Positions 7,852 through 18,129 of a DNA stretch of 64,000 nucleotides are shown here, in pieces. How positions within the stretch are numbered: position 1 is the first letter of the stretch; each line of letters begins with the position of its first letter. Source of the stretch: Roseivirga spongicola (GTDB lineage: Bacteria > Bacteroidota > Bacteroidia > Cytophagales > Cyclobacteriaceae); the NCBI RefSeq assembly GCF_001592965.1, contig NZ_LRPC01000001.1:1426001-1490000 (forward strand), read 5' to 3'. The notes beneath the pieces are model-generated. The model worked only from the letters and a program-made list of their open reading frames with translations. It searched no databases and was not told the origin of the DNA. A program made the translations under genes and the position numbers.

Positions 7852-10842
7852 TTAAAATGTACTTCTGTCAATTTGCATACGTACTTGTTGCTCTTGTAGC
7901 ATGTCTCCAACTTTTGTGGCTTCATCGGTTTTACCAAACTCTTCTAATAGTAATTGGATGTATCTCAAACCTTGAGATTTAGACCTAAAACTAAAGTCGT
8001 TGTATCTCATTTTATTTTGCAAGTAGGTAAGCTCTGAATTGAACTGTTCGGCCATTTCCATAGCCATTTTCAGAGCTGTTTCGTCTTCACCAATTTTGAA
8101 GTATCCTTCTACAAAACCTACAGTAGATACATCGTATGGTACAGCTTCAACAGGCATTTTCTCCATACCAAAGTCAAGGACTTCTTTAGCTCTGGCAGAA
8201 TCGCCTTCTATGATCAAGCCCTCAGCTAAAGTGGTAATCATTGATCTATGATTCTGAACAAAACCTCTGTAGTCTTCATTGAGGTTGGCACTAGGATCGT
8301 CCAAACCTCTGAACTGCATTTTATTCATCACGTTATCGTACATGAGGTCCGTGTTTACCAAGTCTCTCATGTTTTGAGGCTTTTGAACTGGTAAAAGTCT
8401 GTAAGCCATACCTTCTTGTACCAAATAAGGCTCTGCTTCCCAATTCAATGCGTTCACAGAAGTATAGTTGAAGTAAATAGGTCTCTCCCAGTTGTTTTGA
8501 GCAATCAGGTCGAACAACATCATTTGGCCTTTATCTACAGTTCTAGAGGCAACTTCTCCTTGAGAATTTCTTTTAAAGTCGAAGTACATTCTATCTACCA
8601 GATAAGGTTTTAGGCTTTCAGGAACGAGGCCTTTTTCCAAAACCGTAGCAGTATCTACAGGCATAGTCAAAGTTTCTGCAGGTATTAGCATCACTTCGGC
8701 TCCAGAAGCAAAAGTTCTCTTGAATTGAGGAACATCTCTTCTAACCACATCAATATACTCTTTTAGGTCTATGGCTTGGCCAGCAAACTGCGGTAGCTCG
8801 TTTACATAAAGTACATCGTTGGTTCCCTGTCTATAGTTATCTATAGTCAAAGAGTAAGGGAATGCCTCCGATTCATTCATCTTGGTTGCTGTCTGCTCAA
8901 TGTACCAGTCGGTGGCATAGTAGCTCAATACTACTACACGAACATCGGTTCGGAATCCTTCAACCTCCTGAATGTACCAAAGCGGGAAGGTGTCATTATC
9001 TCCACCAGTAAACAGAATGGCATTCGGTGCCACTGAGGCTAAGAAGTTTCTCGCTGAGTCTACTGAGAAGTATCTGTTAGATCTATCGTGATCGTCCCAG
9101 TTTTCAGCAGCCAAAATTATTGGTGCTATAGCCCCGAGGGCTAAAGTGCCTATTGCCAGTGCTTTTCCTCGCTTGGCTAGTGCGCCACCTATGGCCAGCA
9201 TAGATAACCCAATCCAAATGGCAAAAGCGTAATATGAGCCTGCGTAAATATAGTCTCGTTCTCTTGGTTCAATTGGTGGAGAGTTCAGGTAAACTACTAA
9301 GGCTACACCAGTTAATACAAAAAGCATTAGTGTTGCCGAAAAACCTTTAGGGTCTCTGTTGAATTGGAAGAAGAAGCCCACTAGGCCAAGGATGAGCGGA
9401 ATCATATAATATTGATTTCTACCCTTGTTATTGATGATAGTTTCAGGAACGCCCTTATTACTAGAAACAGGGCTGAGCCAATCTGCATCTTGAATATCAC
9501 TCTCTCTTCCAGCAAAATTGAACATGAAGTACCTTAGGTACATATGTCCAATCTGATGCCTAAACATAAACCTCAGATTGTCTCCAAAGCTCGGGATTTC
9601 ACCTGGAGTAACTCCAGTTACCTCCATATATTTTCTGTCATGACCTGGGGCAGAGCTCCACATTCTAGGTAAGAGGGTGGTGTAAGCTGGGTCATATTCA
9701 TAATCCATTTTGTAGTCAGAGATCTTGTATCCGTCTTCTGCCTTGTAGTATACAGGAGCACCTTCAACGTAGTCTGTGATTGGCGCATTAAAATACTGAC
9801 CATGAACTAACGGACGGCTTCCATATTGCTCCCGCTTTAGGTAAGACACAAAGGTCATTACGTCTTCAGGGTTGTTTTGGTCAATTGGCGGATCTGCTCT
9901 AGAACGAACTAAAATTACAGCGTAACAAGTATAGCCAATGAGCACAAACGCCATGGAAAGAATGAGTGTGTTCAGGTTCACCATTTCCTTCTTAACAGTA
10001 TATCTGAGCCCAAATATGATGAGCGCAATAACAATGATGGTTAAGAACAATGCACCAGAACCAAAAGGAAGTCCAAACGCATTTACAAAGGTGATCTCAA
10101 ATTTACCAGCAATACTCGGTAGCCCTGGAATAATAAAAGAGTTGATGAAGAGTACTAGAAACAAGCTAAACGCTAAAGCCAGAATACCGCCAGTCCAAGT
10201 AGGCTTCTTGTATTTCTTAAAGTAATATACTAGACCTAAGGCCGGAAGCGTAACTAAAACTTGCAGGTGAACTCCAGTTGAAAGTCCGATCATATAAGCA
10301 ATGAAAAGCAGCCATTTATTAGCTCTACTTTCATCGTCTACCAATTCCCACTTTAGAATAGCCCAGAATACCACTGCGGTAAAGAAAGAAGACATGGCAT
10401 AGACTTCGCCCTCTACAGCAGAGAACCAGAATGAGTCTGTAAATGAAAAAGCTAAGGCTCCAATAGCACCAGAGCCCAATAAAAGCAACTTCTGAGTTGG
10501 AGTCTCTTCACCTATTTTTGCAGAAATTATCTTTCTACCTAGCATCACTATGGTCCAATACAAGAACAGAATAGTGAAGGCCGAAGAAAGTACACTGGCC
10601 ATATTAACCCAGTAAGCCACTCTAGTTACATCACCAAAAGACAGAAAAGAGAAAAGTCTACCTATAAGCATAAAGAGCGGAGCTCCCGGAGGGTGAGACA
10701 CCTCTAGTTTGTAAGCTATGGCAATAAATTCTCCACAGTCCCAGAAACTAGCGGTTCGCTCAACGGTGAGCACGTAGGTAATTAGGGAAACCAAAAATAC
10801 ACCCCAACCCACAAGGTTATTAGTCTTCTTAAAATCTGTCAT
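7852..10842 (-). CDS. DUF2723 multi-pass membrane protein (GT-C/family 117-like)
   Basis: 996 residues. The N-terminal half has roughly a dozen hydrophobic segments. The conserved SFWDCGEFIAIAYKLEVSHP stretch follows the first membrane span, in the position of the acidic catalytic loop of GT-C glycosyltransferases; database annotation often labels the family glycosyltransferase family 117. The C-terminal half is soluble, with TPR-like helical repeats near the end (GDSARAKEVLDFGMEKM; GEDETALKMAMEMAEQF). A role in protein or lipid glycosylation is plausible but not shown. It stands alone, ending at a strong terminator. Confidence 0.85.
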   Translation of the reverse strand: MTDFKKTNNLVGWGVFLVSLITYVLTVERTASFWDCGEFIAIAYKLEVSHPPGAPLFMLIGRLFSFLSFGDVTRVAYWVNMASVLSSAFTILFLYWTIVMLGRKIISAKIGEETPTQKLLLLGSGAIGALAFSFTDSFWFSAVEGEVYAMSSFFTAVVFWAILKWELVDDESRANKWLLFIAYMIGLSTGVHLQVLVTLPALGLVYYFKKYKKPTWTGGILALAFSLFLVLFINSFIIPGLPSIAGKFEITFVNAFGLPFGSGALFLTIIVIALIIFGLRYTVKKEMVNLNTLILSMAFVLIGYTCYAVILVRSRADPPIDQNNPEDVMTFVSYLKREQYGSRPLVHGQYFNAPITDYVEGAPVYYKAEDGYKISDYKMDYEYDPAYTTLLPRMWSSAPGHDRKYMEVTGVTPGEIPSFGDNLRFMFRHQIGHMYLRYFMFNFAGRESDIQDADWLSPVSSNKGVPETIINNKGRNQYYMIPLILGLVGFFFQFNRDPKGFSATLMLFVLTGVALVVYLNSPPIEPRERDYIYAGSYYAFAIWIGLSMLAIGGALAKRGKALAIGTLALGAIAPIILAAENWDDHDRSNRYFSVDSARNFLASVAPNAILFTGGDNDTFPLWYIQEVEGFRTDVRVVVLSYYATDWYIEQTATKMNESEAFPYSLTIDNYRQGTNDVLYVNELPQFAGQAIDLKEYIDVVRRDVPQFKRTFASGAEVMLIPAETLTMPVDTATVLEKGLVPESLKPYLVDRMYFDFKRNSQGEVASRTVDKGQMMLFDLIAQNNWERPIYFNYTSVNALNWEAEPYLVQEGMAYRLLPVQKPQNMRDLVNTDLMYDNVMNKMQFRGLDDPSANLNEDYRGFVQNHRSMITTLAEGLIIEGDSARAKEVLDFGMEKMPVEAVPYDVSTVGFVEGYFKIGEDETALKMAMEMAEQFNSELTYLQNKMRYNDFSFRSKSQGLRYIQLLLEEFGKTDEATKVGDMLQEQQVRMQIDRSTF

Positions 10843-10923
10843 TTAAAAGCTATTTGAGGCGTGAAAATAGTAAAAATATGATAGGGCAACGGTTAAAAAT
10901 TATTAATCCAAAACCCTAGAGTA

Positions 10924-11568
10924 CTATTCGTAAACACCAATGTAGAACCATAGCCATAGTAAAAACAGAGGAATATAAGAGGTGGCCACTATGGCATTGG
11001 CTACAGACTTTTTCTTACGAGCGGCAAAATCTACCCCATAAGTCAGTACTACCCAATAGACGATTTCAAAAACATTGAGTTGTTGGTTCACATACCAGTA
11101 CTTTTCTCGCACTTCATTATAGTCGAAGAAACTCATGTAAGAAAGAGGGTAAAAGGCCGTGTACTCCCAATAATTAGGGTCGGTTTGTACAAACATAAAC
11201 CAGAAGATCTTGATTAATGTAGGTACAAAGAATACCACTTCAGCAATCATAGCTATTGTCCAGCACTTTTTATAAGGCACATTGTAGCCCCACATAAAAC
11301 AGCCCACCCAAAGAATAAAACCTACAATAGTAAACTTCAGGCCATATACAATGGGGATTGATAGTAGCTTAAAGCCTGCTATAATTCGAAAGATGAGCGC
11401 TTGTGGTCCTTCTAAAAATTTAAATGCAGCAATCTCGTTTACTATAAAGGTCTGCTGCACGTATACTAGCACGAAGTAAATGGCACAAACCACAATGAAA
11501 AACAGGGCTCTGTTGAAGTTGGTTAATTCTCTAACCTGTAATTCTAGTTTGCTGTATTCTCTTGGCAT
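10924..11568 (-). CDS. Multi-pass membrane protein of unknown function
   Basis: 214 residues with about five hydrophobic segments (RALFFIVVCAIYFVLVYV; FTIVGFILWVGCFMWGY; AMIAEVVFFVPTLIKIFWFM; a weaker one near 170; ATSYIPLFLLWLWFYIGVY). Long aromatic-rich loops are present (DPNYWEYTAFYPLSYMSFF). The topology resembles Yip1-like proteins, but the similarity is only general. Monocistronic, reading toward the DUF2723 gene (81-bp gap), and divergent from the TPR gene at 11678. Confidence 0.65.
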   Translation of the reverse strand: MPREYSKLELQVRELTNFNRALFFIVVCAIYFVLVYVQQTFIVNEIAAFKFLEGPQALIFRIIAGFKLLSIPIVYGLKFTIVGFILWVGCFMWGYNVPYKKCWTIAMIAEVVFFVPTLIKIFWFMFVQTDPNYWEYTAFYPLSYMSFFDYNEVREKYWYVNQQLNVFEIVYWVVLTYGVDFAARKKKSVANAIVATSYIPLFLLWLWFYIGVYE

Positions 11569-11677
11569 TCGAAACTATTTGCAGTAAAAGTACGATTTAA
11601 GGACGAAGCCAATAAGAAATTTGTGTCAGTGTATGGCTATTGGAATAAGCGGCAGTAATATTGCCTGAATATTGAGT

Positions 11678-12877
11678 ATGAAGAATTTAGCGTTAAGGTC
11701 TTTTCTGATTTTGTGTTTGCTGGGCGGAGGCGTGTCTCGGGCATCAACTGTTCAACAATCTTCTGATTCTACACAATATCTGTTGTTGAATATGGCTCTG
11801 CAGCTTCAGATTACAGATGCTGTAGACAATATGTACAACTTCAAGTTTCACAAAGCTGAGGTAGAGTTTAATTGGATGAAGTACAACTACCCAGATCATC
11901 CACTACCATACTTCCTGTTCGGGATAAGTACTTGGTGGCAAATGATGCCCAATTTGGATAAAGAGTCACCTTTAGGCGATGAATTTCTGGCCTACATGGA
12001 TACTACCATTACCAAGGCTGAGGCTATTTACGATGCAGATGAATCTAACATAGAAGCAGCTTTCTTTTTGGCAGGAGCACACGGTTTTGTTGGTCGCTAT
12101 CACTCAGAAAAGAAAAACTGGATGAGGGCAGCTAGTGCCGGCAAAAATGCCTTGAAGTACCTTGAAATAACCCAGGGTAATGAGAGCTTTAGCCCAGAGA
12201 TTCTTTTTGGAGATGCGCTCTTTAATTATTATTCCATTTGGATCAGAGAAACCTATCCTATGTTAAGGCCTGTGCTGTTATTTTTTCCTAAAGGAGACAA
12301 AGAGCTTGGCCTAAAGCAACTCAATGAAGTGGCCAAAAATGCCTTCTATACGAGAATTGAGGCTACTTATTTTCTAATGCGCATAAAGGCCTTTGAAACT
12401 AATGAAACCTTTGATGCGCTAAGACTTGGTGAATATGTTCATCAAAAATACCCGGACAACGCCTACTTTCATCGGTTTTATGCCAGAATGCTTTATACCG
12501 TTGGTCAGTACGACAAAGCCGCAGCTGAGTCTACCGAAATTCTAAACAGAATAGAGCAAGGACAAGCGGGGTATGAAGAAATCAGTGGACGATACGCAAG
12601 TTTTTACTTGGGGCATCTCAACAAAATGAAAAAGCACGATGATGTTGCCGCTACTCATTTTCAAAATGTCATCAACTTTACAGAGAGTCTGGTAGATGAG
12701 GAAGACTCTGGGTACTATTTGTATTCTCAGTATTATTTGGCCGAATATGAGGTTGAATCTGGTCAATATGAGAGCGCGATGGACCGCATAGATATCATTC
12801 GCGACAACACCAAGCGAAGAGAGAGTCTTAACGAGAAAGCCAGAGACTTAAAGAAGGAAATCAAAAAACGGACATAA
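11678..12877 (+). CDS. Exported TPR-repeat protein
   Basis: 399 residues from the ATG at 11678; a TTG two codons upstream also opens the frame, but the ATG gives the cleaner signal peptide (KNLALRSFLILCLLGGGVSRA). Helical repeat pairs typical of tetratricopeptide proteins follow, for example NMYNFKFHKAEVEFNWMKYN near residue 45, and AYFHRFYARMLYTVGQYDKAAAEST and YYLYSQYYLAEYEVESGQYE toward the C-terminus. Likely periplasmic with a scaffolding role; partners are unknown. Confidence 0.75.
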   Translation: MKNLALRSFLILCLLGGGVSRASTVQQSSDSTQYLLLNMALQLQITDAVDNMYNFKFHKAEVEFNWMKYNYPDHPLPYFLFGISTWWQMMPNLDKESPLGDEFLAYMDTTITKAEAIYDADESNIEAAFFLAGAHGFVGRYHSEKKNWMRAASAGKNALKYLEITQGNESFSPEILFGDALFNYYSIWIRETYPMLRPVLLFFPKGDKELGLKQLNEVAKNAFYTRIEATYFLMRIKAFETNETFDALRLGEYVHQKYPDNAYFHRFYARMLYTVGQYDKAAAESTEILNRIEQGQAGYEEISGRYASFYLGHLNKMKKHDDVAATHFQNVINFTESLVDEEDSGYYLYSQYYLAEYEVESGQYESAMDRIDIIRDNTKRRESLNEKARDLKKEIKKRT

Positions 12878-12928
12878 TTCTGCGAGACGAATATCTCTTG
12901 AAGTGCATAAAATATTCTTCGATATTTA

Positions 12929-12936
12929 TACATTTG
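12929..12936 (+). promoter_or_regulatory. -7 promoter element for the Lrp-family gene
   Basis: TACATTTG matches TAnnTTTG exactly and would give a leader of about 30 nt before the GTG at 12972. I do not see a well-spaced -33 TTTG, so this is a partial match. Confidence 0.4.
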
Positions 12937-12971
12937 TACCGAATTATATTTTGCATCTAATTATATAAATC

Positions 12972-13442
12972 GTGAATCTGAAACTAGATAAAATCGACCG
13001 AAAGATACTCGACATTTTACAGTCGAATGCTAAAATCACGAATGCTCAGCTTTCGAAAGAAATTGGCCTTTCGCCAGCTCCTACCTTAGAAAGGGTGAAG
13101 AAGCTAGAAAATTCAGGAATTATTAAAAGCTACCATGCCAAGCTAGATACTGACAAAATTGGTATGGGGGTGAGCACTTTTGTATATGCCACTCTAAAAG
13201 GACATAACAAGTCCAATATTGAGATTTTCATGGAGGCCATCAATAAAATCGAAGAAGTTATTGAGTGTCATCACGTTACAGGTTCTGGCGACTTTGTGTT
13301 GAAAGTAATTGCCAAGGATATTGCCTCTTATCAGCAGTTAATGCTAGAAAAAGTGAGTGATATTTCTGTGGTAGACAACTTGCAGTCAATGGTCATCCTC
13401 TCTACCTTTAAGGATAGCAAGGTAATGCCAATTCCAGAATAG
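12972..13442 (+). CDS. Lrp/AsnC-family transcriptional regulator
   Basis: 156 residues from a GTG start. The N-terminal winged HTH (IDRKILDILQSNAKITNAQLSKEIGLSPAPTLERVKKLENSGII) is followed by the RAM ligand-binding domain (ECHHVTGSGDFVLKVIAKD). This is the standard Lrp/AsnC architecture, binding DNA as oligomers and sensing amino acids or related metabolites. It is followed 5 bp later by a phosphoribosyltransferase and may share its transcript. The effector is unknown. Confidence 0.92.
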   Translation: MNLKLDKIDRKILDILQSNAKITNAQLSKEIGLSPAPTLERVKKLENSGIIKSYHAKLDTDKIGMGVSTFVYATLKGHNKSNIEIFMEAINKIEEVIECHHVTGSGDFVLKVIAKDIASYQQLMLEKVSDISVVDNLQSMVILSTFKDSKVMPIPE

Positions 13443-13447
13443 CATTT

Positions 13448-13951
13448 ATGTCTACAAATCAGAAGCGCATCTTGGAGAAGTCTCAGATCGAGCAGATCAT
13501 TCGAAGAATGGCCTATGAGGTTTATGAGAATAACCACGATGCAGAAAAAATCTATTTAGCAGGAATAGCCAACAATGGAGAGAAAATTGCCCAGCTGATT
13601 CAAAAAGAAATGAATGCCATTTCTGAGATACCAGTTGAGCTTATTAGAATAGACATTGATAAAGATGCTAAGCGTCAGCCCATTGTAAGCTATTCTGCAG
13701 AACCCGATGTTCAAGACTTCACCCTAATTGTGGTAGATGATGTGTTGAACTCGGGTAGAACCATGATTTATGCTTTCGATCCTTTCTTGAAAATGCCAGT
13801 TCGGAACATTCAGACGGCCGTGCTAGTTAACAGAACTCATAAGCGTTTTCCTGTAGCTGTAGACTATAAAGGATTCGAGTTGGGAACAACTATAGAAGAA
13901 CATATCCACGTGAAGTTGACAGAGGAGGAGTTTGGCGCCTATTTGTACTAA
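13448..13951 (+). CDS. PyrR-type phosphoribosyltransferase
   Basis: 167 residues. The PRPP-binding motif LIVVDDVLNSGRTM lies near residue 97, and the N-terminal IxxRxAxEVxENN and IYLAGIANNGEKIA segments resemble PyrR, which has uracil phosphoribosyltransferase activity and in some bacteria regulates pyr attenuation. There is no pyrimidine operon here, so an RNA-binding role is not supported by context and a nucleobase-salvage role is equally likely. Located 5 bp after the Lrp-family gene. Confidence 0.8.
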   Translation: MSTNQKRILEKSQIEQIIRRMAYEVYENNHDAEKIYLAGIANNGEKIAQLIQKEMNAISEIPVELIRIDIDKDAKRQPIVSYSAEPDVQDFTLIVVDDVLNSGRTMIYAFDPFLKMPVRNIQTAVLVNRTHKRFPVAVDYKGFELGTTIEEHIHVKLTEEEFGAYLY

Positions 13952-13976
13952 TTTTTCTTAAACTAAAACATATAAG

Positions 13977-14798
13977 ATGGACTTTGATTTACAAGAACTC
14001 TGGAATGAGCATAGCGCAGCAATAATTGCTTTCGCCTTAAACCTACTTTTAACCTTCGTTATACTCATAGTTGGTCTATGGGTTATCAAAAGGTTGGTTT
14101 CTACTCTCAGAAAGATTTTAACCAAGAAAAATGTAGATCCTACTCTAATCCCAACCTTGCTCGGAGTTGTCAAAATTGGATTAACCACTGTGCTGTTAAT
14201 AGCAGTTGTAAAGCGATTTGGAGCGGATACAGCGGGCCTAGTTGCCATTTTAGGTGGTTTGTCTTTAGCGCTTGGTTTAGCACTACAGGGTTCTTTGGGT
14301 AATTTTGCTGGTGGAATGCTTATTCTTACGCTTAAGCCATTTAAAGCAGGCGATTTTGTGGAGGTAAATGGAGAGTCTGGTACTGTTCATTCAGTTACTA
14401 TCATCAATACAATACTTAGAACCACAGATAATAAGATTATCTACCTTCCAAATGGTTCTGTTGCAAATTCTAATATCACCAACTTCTCTCATGAAGAAAA
14501 AAGGAGATGGGATAAGGTATTTGGAATTGACTACGCTGATGACTTTGAAAAGGCAAAAAAGATTATTCAAGACCTGCTAGCTGCAGATGAGCGTATTCAC
14601 AAAGATCCTGCTCCATTTGTTCGTGTTACAAACCTTGGAGATAGTAGTGTAGATATTCAGGTAAGAGCCTGGACAGACACTTCTGAACTCTGGAATGTGA
14701 ACTTCGATATGATAGAAAAAGTAAAATTGGAGTTCGATAAAGAAGGTATCTCTTTCCCTTTTCCGCAAAGAGATGTCCACGTTTATAACGAAAAGTAG
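13977..14798 (+). CDS. mscS: Small-conductance mechanosensitive channel, MscS family
   Basis: 273 residues. Two N-terminal hydrophobic helices precede the Gly/Ala-rich pore helix TM3 ([30 protein letters not shown]). Then come the beta domain ([33 protein letters not shown]) and an alpha/beta C-terminal domain. Length and arrangement match E. coli MscS (286 aa), which opens on hypo-osmotic shock. Starts 25 bp after the phosphoribosyltransferase. A long hairpin lies after its stop. Confidence 0.93.
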   Translation: MDFDLQELWNEHSAAIIAFALNLLLTFVILIVGLWVIKRLVSTLRKILTKKNVDPTLIPTLLGVVKIGLTTVLLIAVVKRFGADTAGLVAILGGLSLALGLALQGSLGNFAGGMLILTLKPFKAGDFVEVNGESGTVHSVTIINTILRTTDNKIIYLPNGSVANSNITNFSHEEKRRWDKVFGIDYADDFEKAKKIIQDLLAADERIHKDPAPFVRVTNLGDSSVDIQVRAWTDTSELWNVNFDMIEKVKLEFDKEGISFPFPQRDVHVYNEK

Positions 14799-14821
14799 AA
14801 CATCGATTCAAAACATATCAC

Positions 14822-14851
14822 AAAGGGGTGAATGATTATATTTACCCCTTT
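14822..14851 (+). terminator. Long hairpin between mscS and panB (terminator or operator)
   Basis: AAAGGGGT (14822-14829) and ACCCCTTT (14844-14851) are exact complements. The pairing extends inward through GU and AU pairs to a 4-nt loop, giving about 13 bp, followed by T-rich sequence TAATTTTAT. It ends 12 nt before the panB ATG at 14864 and contains a near-consensus -7 box TATATTTA in its loop side. It could therefore terminate mscS, control panB, or both. Confidence 0.5.
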
Positions 14852-14863
14852 AATTTTATAGGC

Positions 14864-15682
14864 ATGTCCATTCATAAATCAGAAATAAAGAAGATAACCA
14901 CACACCAAATTCAAGGCATGAAAGAGCGAGGAGAGAAAATCTCTATGCTTACTGCTTATGATTATTCTATGGCCAAATTGATAGATGGTGCTGGAGTGGA
15001 TATTATTTTGGTGGGAGACTCGGCTTCAAATGTAATGGCTGGCCATGAGACTACCCTCCCCATCACTTTAGACCAAATGATTTACCATGCCAGCTCGGTG
15101 ATTAGAGCTGTCGACAGATCTTTTGTGGTGGTAGATATTCCTTTCGGTTCTTATCAAGGTAATTCTTCAGAAGCATTGCGCTCTGCCATTAGAATAATGA
15201 AAGAGTCTGGTGCGCACGCGGTAAAGATGGAAGGTGGTGCTGAAATAAAAGAGTCTATTACCAGAGTGCTCAGTGCTGGTGTGCCTGTAATGGGGCATTT
15301 GGGACTTACGCCACAGTCTATCTATAAATTTGGTACGTATGCGGTGCGTGCTAAAGAAGAAGAAGAGGCAGAAAAGCTTATTTCTGACGCTAAGTTGCTA
15401 GAGGAGTGTGGCTGTTTTGGTATTGTTTTAGAAAAAATACCGGCCGAGTTAGCCAAACGAGTTTCAGAACAAATCAAAATTCCAACTATAGGTATTGGTG
15501 CTGGGCCGCATACAGATGGTCAGGTGTTAGTAATGCACGACATGTTGGGAATCACCGCAGAATTCAAACCAAGGTTTTTGAGGCAATATGCTCAAGTGGG
15601 AGATATTGTAAATGAAGCCGTTGCCAATTACGTAAAAGATGTTAAATCTGGCGACTTTCCTAACGAAAAGGAAAGCTACTAG
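14864..15682 (+). CDS. panB: 3-methyl-2-oxobutanoate hydroxymethyltransferase
   Basis: Transfers a hydroxymethyl group from methylene-tetrahydrofolate to 2-oxoisovalerate, giving ketopantoate for pantothenate and CoA. The frame shows the PanB signatures [38 protein letters not shown] and [20 protein letters not shown] chose the ATG at 14864 (272 aa); the GTG at 14828 would begin within the hairpin and add a non-conserved leader. No other pantothenate gene is nearby. Confidence 0.95.
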   Translation: MSIHKSEIKKITTHQIQGMKERGEKISMLTAYDYSMAKLIDGAGVDIILVGDSASNVMAGHETTLPITLDQMIYHASSVIRAVDRSFVVVDIPFGSYQGNSSEALRSAIRIMKESGAHAVKMEGGAEIKESITRVLSAGVPVMGHLGLTPQSIYKFGTYAVRAKEEEEAEKLISDAKLLEECGCFGIVLEKIPAELAKRVSEQIKIPTIGIGAGPHTDGQVLVMHDMLGITAEFKPRFLRQYAQVGDIVNEAVANYVKDVKSGDFPNEKESY

Positions 15683-15756
15683 TAATCTTAAAAAAGACAT
15701 ATTTTATTACATTGCGCATCCTAAATTTTTAATTAAGAAAATTCTAAAGCTTAATC

Positions 15757-16983
15757 ATGAGTGAACAAAAGATAACCATCAATAACGGTGTGCTGAATGT
15801 TCCTGATAACCCTACGGTTCCTTTCATTGAAGGAGATGGTACGGGTGTAGACATTTGGCCTGCTGCAAAAAACGTATTGGATAGTGCCGTAGCTAAGGCT
15901 TATAATGGAGCTAAATCCATTCAGTGGAAAGAGGTTTTAGCAGGTGAGAAAGCTTTTAATGAAACAGGTGAGTGGATGCCTGCTGCTACATTAGAAGCTT
16001 TTAGAGAGTACTTGGTGGGAATTAAGGGGCCTCTTACAACTCCAGTTGGAGGCGGAATCAGATCACTCAACGTAGCGCTTCGTCAAGAGCTAGATCTTTA
16101 TGCTTGTGTGCGCCCTGTTAGATGGTTCCAAGGAACTCCTTCTCCGGTAAAAGAGCCAGGTCTTTGTGATATGGTTATTTTCAGAGAGAATACGGAAGAT
16201 ATCTACGCAGGTATTGAGTTCGAAAAAGGAACAGAAGATGCTGCTAAGTTTGCGAACTTGTTGAAAGAGAACTTCCCAACTAGATTCAAAAAAGTAAGAT
16301 TCCCAGATTCAGCTGGCTACGGAATTAAGCCGGTATCTGAAGAAGGAACTCATAGATTGGTTAAAGGAGCTATCGATTACGCTTTCGACCAAAAAAGAGA
16401 TTCAGTTACCCTTGTTCATAAAGGTAACATCATGAAGTTCACTGAAGGTGCCTTCAAATCTTGGGGTTACGAATTGGCTAAAGACCAATATGGTGCTCAA
16501 GATTATGAGGGAGGACCTTGGCAAGTGATCGAAAAGGATGGTCACAGAGTGATTATCAAAGATGTAATTGCCGATGCTTTCCTTCAGCAAATTCTACTTA
16601 GACCTGCTGAATATTCAGTAATTGCTACCTTGAACCTTAATGGAGACTATGTTTCTGATGCTTTAGCTGCTATGGTTGGAGGTATCGGAATTGCTCCTGG
16701 TGCAAACATCAACTACAAAACAGGTACTGCAATTTTTGAAGCAACTCACGGTACTGCACCAAAGTATGCTGGTCAAGACAAGGTGAACCCTGGTTCAGTA
16801 ATTCTTTCTGGTGCTATGATGCTAGAATATTTCGGCTGGCAAGAAGCTGCAGACCTTATTTATTCAGGACTGGAAAAGGCTATTGCCTCTAAAAGAGTTA
16901 CTTACGATTTTGAACGACTGATGGACGGAGCAACGCTCCTCAAGTGCTCCGAATTCGGAGAAGAAATTGTGAAAAACATGTAA
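15757..16983 (+). CDS. icd: Isocitrate dehydrogenase, NADP-dependent type
   Basis: Oxidative decarboxylation of isocitrate to 2-oxoglutarate in the TCA cycle. The 408 residues align with the homodimeric E. coli-type enzyme: [20 protein letters not shown] contains the substrate-binding serine region, [13 protein letters not shown] and [21 protein letters not shown] are further signatures, and [14 protein letters not shown] is near the cofactor pocket. The His and Thr/Ala context after GTAPKYAG suggests NADP, though specificity is not proven. Monocistronic, with a strong terminator directly after the stop. Confidence 0.95.
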   Translation: MSEQKITINNGVLNVPDNPTVPFIEGDGTGVDIWPAAKNVLDSAVAKAYNGAKSIQWKEVLAGEKAFNETGEWMPAATLEAFREYLVGIKGPLTTPVGGGIRSLNVALRQELDLYACVRPVRWFQGTPSPVKEPGLCDMVIFRENTEDIYAGIEFEKGTEDAAKFANLLKENFPTRFKKVRFPDSAGYGIKPVSEEGTHRLVKGAIDYAFDQKRDSVTLVHKGNIMKFTEGAFKSWGYELAKDQYGAQDYEGGPWQVIEKDGHRVIIKDVIADAFLQQILLRPAEYSVIATLNLNGDYVSDALAAMVGGIGIAPGANINYKTGTAIFEATHGTAPKYAGQDKVNPGSVILSGAMMLEYFGWQEAADLIYSGLEKAIASKRVTYDFERLMDGATLLKCSEFGEEIVKNM

Positions 16984-16985
16984 AC

Positions 16986-17010
16986 AAAAGCCCCGTTCAG
17001 GGGCTTTTTT
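16986..17010 (+). terminator. Intrinsic terminator after icd
   Basis: AAAAGCCCC (16986-16994) and GGGGCTTTT (17000-17008) form the stem around a 5-nt loop, followed by further T's. The next gene starts only 17 bp later. Confidence 0.9.
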
Positions 17011-17026
17011 AATAAAGTGTTTTTTC

Positions 17027-17659
17027 ATGGCTAAAAGAGTTGTTCCTTTTTTTCCGCTAAAGCTGGTTGCCTTTCCCGGAGAGCAAGTCAACTTGCATAT
17101 TTTCGAGCCAAGGTACAAGCAGCTTATCAACGAGTGTCTAGAGTCAAACCAGACTTTTGTTATCCCTCTGTTCAATGAAATGATTAGAGATTTCGGTAGC
17201 GAAATGAAGGTTGAGAAGTTGGTGAAGCGCTACCCTACTGGTGAGATGGATGTTATTACCAGATGTACTAATGCTGTGCAAATTTTCTCCTTTCAAGAGA
17301 AGTTAGAGTCCAAGCTTTATGCTGGGGGAGAGGTTGAGCCAATTGAGAATATTCATGATCAGAACCCCGAACAATGGCAGGAACTACGCACGCTAGCTAA
17401 GCGATTGATTGAGGTTTTAAAGATGGAAAGTACTTTTGATGTAGATCTCGTTGAGAATTCGTTTGAGTTAGCACATAAATTAGGCTTATCTTTGGAGCAG
17501 GAGTATGACATGCTTCAGATGGTTAGGGAGTCTCAAAGACAGTCTTATATGATTAATCATCTCAAAAGGGCTTTGCCGTTGGTTAGTGAAATGGAAAGAG
17601 CCAAGGAGAAGATTAAGATGAACGGCCATTTTCAGCATCATGATCCGCTGAATTTTTAA
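17027..17659 (+). CDS. LON peptidase N-terminal (substrate-binding) domain protein
   Basis: 210 residues consisting of a stand-alone LON substrate-binding domain (PFFPLKLVAFPGEQVNLHIFEPRYKQLINECL) without ATPase or peptidase parts. Such proteins may bind substrates for quality control, but the role is not established. It begins 17 bp after the icd terminator and its stop is 2 bp before nuoA, so it appears to lead the nuoABCD transcript; no promoter consensus was found in the short gap. Confidence 0.85.
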   Translation: MAKRVVPFFPLKLVAFPGEQVNLHIFEPRYKQLINECLESNQTFVIPLFNEMIRDFGSEMKVEKLVKRYPTGEMDVITRCTNAVQIFSFQEKLESKLYAGGEVEPIENIHDQNPEQWQELRTLAKRLIEVLKMESTFDVDLVENSFELAHKLGLSLEQEYDMLQMVRESQRQSYMINHLKRALPLVSEMERAKEKIKMNGHFQHHDPLNF

Positions 17660-17661
17660 AT

Positions 17662-18129
17662 ATGATCGAAAGTAATCTTTCTGAGTTCGGTACCATTCTC
17701 ATTTTTATTTTAGGGGCCTTGGTCTTCGGAACGATCATGTTATTCGTTGCAAAGGTAATTCGTCCCGATCGTCCCAATTATGAGAAGTTAACTACTTATG
17801 AATCGGGAGAGGATACTGTAGGCTCTGCGTGGGGGCAGTTCAATCTTAAGTTTTATATAGTCGCTCTGATCTTTCTTTTGTTCGAAGTTGAGATTATCTA
17901 CCTGTTTCCTTGGGCTATCATTTTTGGCGATAAGGAAATGATTGAGGGAACTGATTGGCAATGGGCATGGTTCGCCTTGGTAGAAATGTTCATCTTCATT
18001 TTTATCCTTGCCTTGGGCTTGGTTTATGCCTGGAGAAAAGGTTACTTGGATTGGGTGAAGCCGCAGCAAAGGACTTCAGATTTCGTTTCGAAAATTCCTT
18101 CGGAAGCCTATAAAAAATACATGAATTAA
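17662..18129 (+). CDS. nuoA: NADH-quinone oxidoreductase subunit A
   Basis: 155 residues with three membrane helices ([68 protein letters not shown]). The conserved loop [20 protein letters not shown] and the acidic [12 protein letters not shown] helix identify NuoA, part of the quinone-site entrance of complex I in the inner membrane. Its stop overlaps the nuoB start by 1 nt. Confidence 0.96.
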   Translation: MIESNLSEFGTILIFILGALVFGTIMLFVAKVIRPDRPNYEKLTTYESGEDTVGSAWGQFNLKFYIVALIFLLFEVEIIYLFPWAIIFGDKEMIEGTDWQWAWFALVEMFIFIFILALGLVYAWRKGYLDWVKPQQRTSDFVSKIPSEAYKKYMN

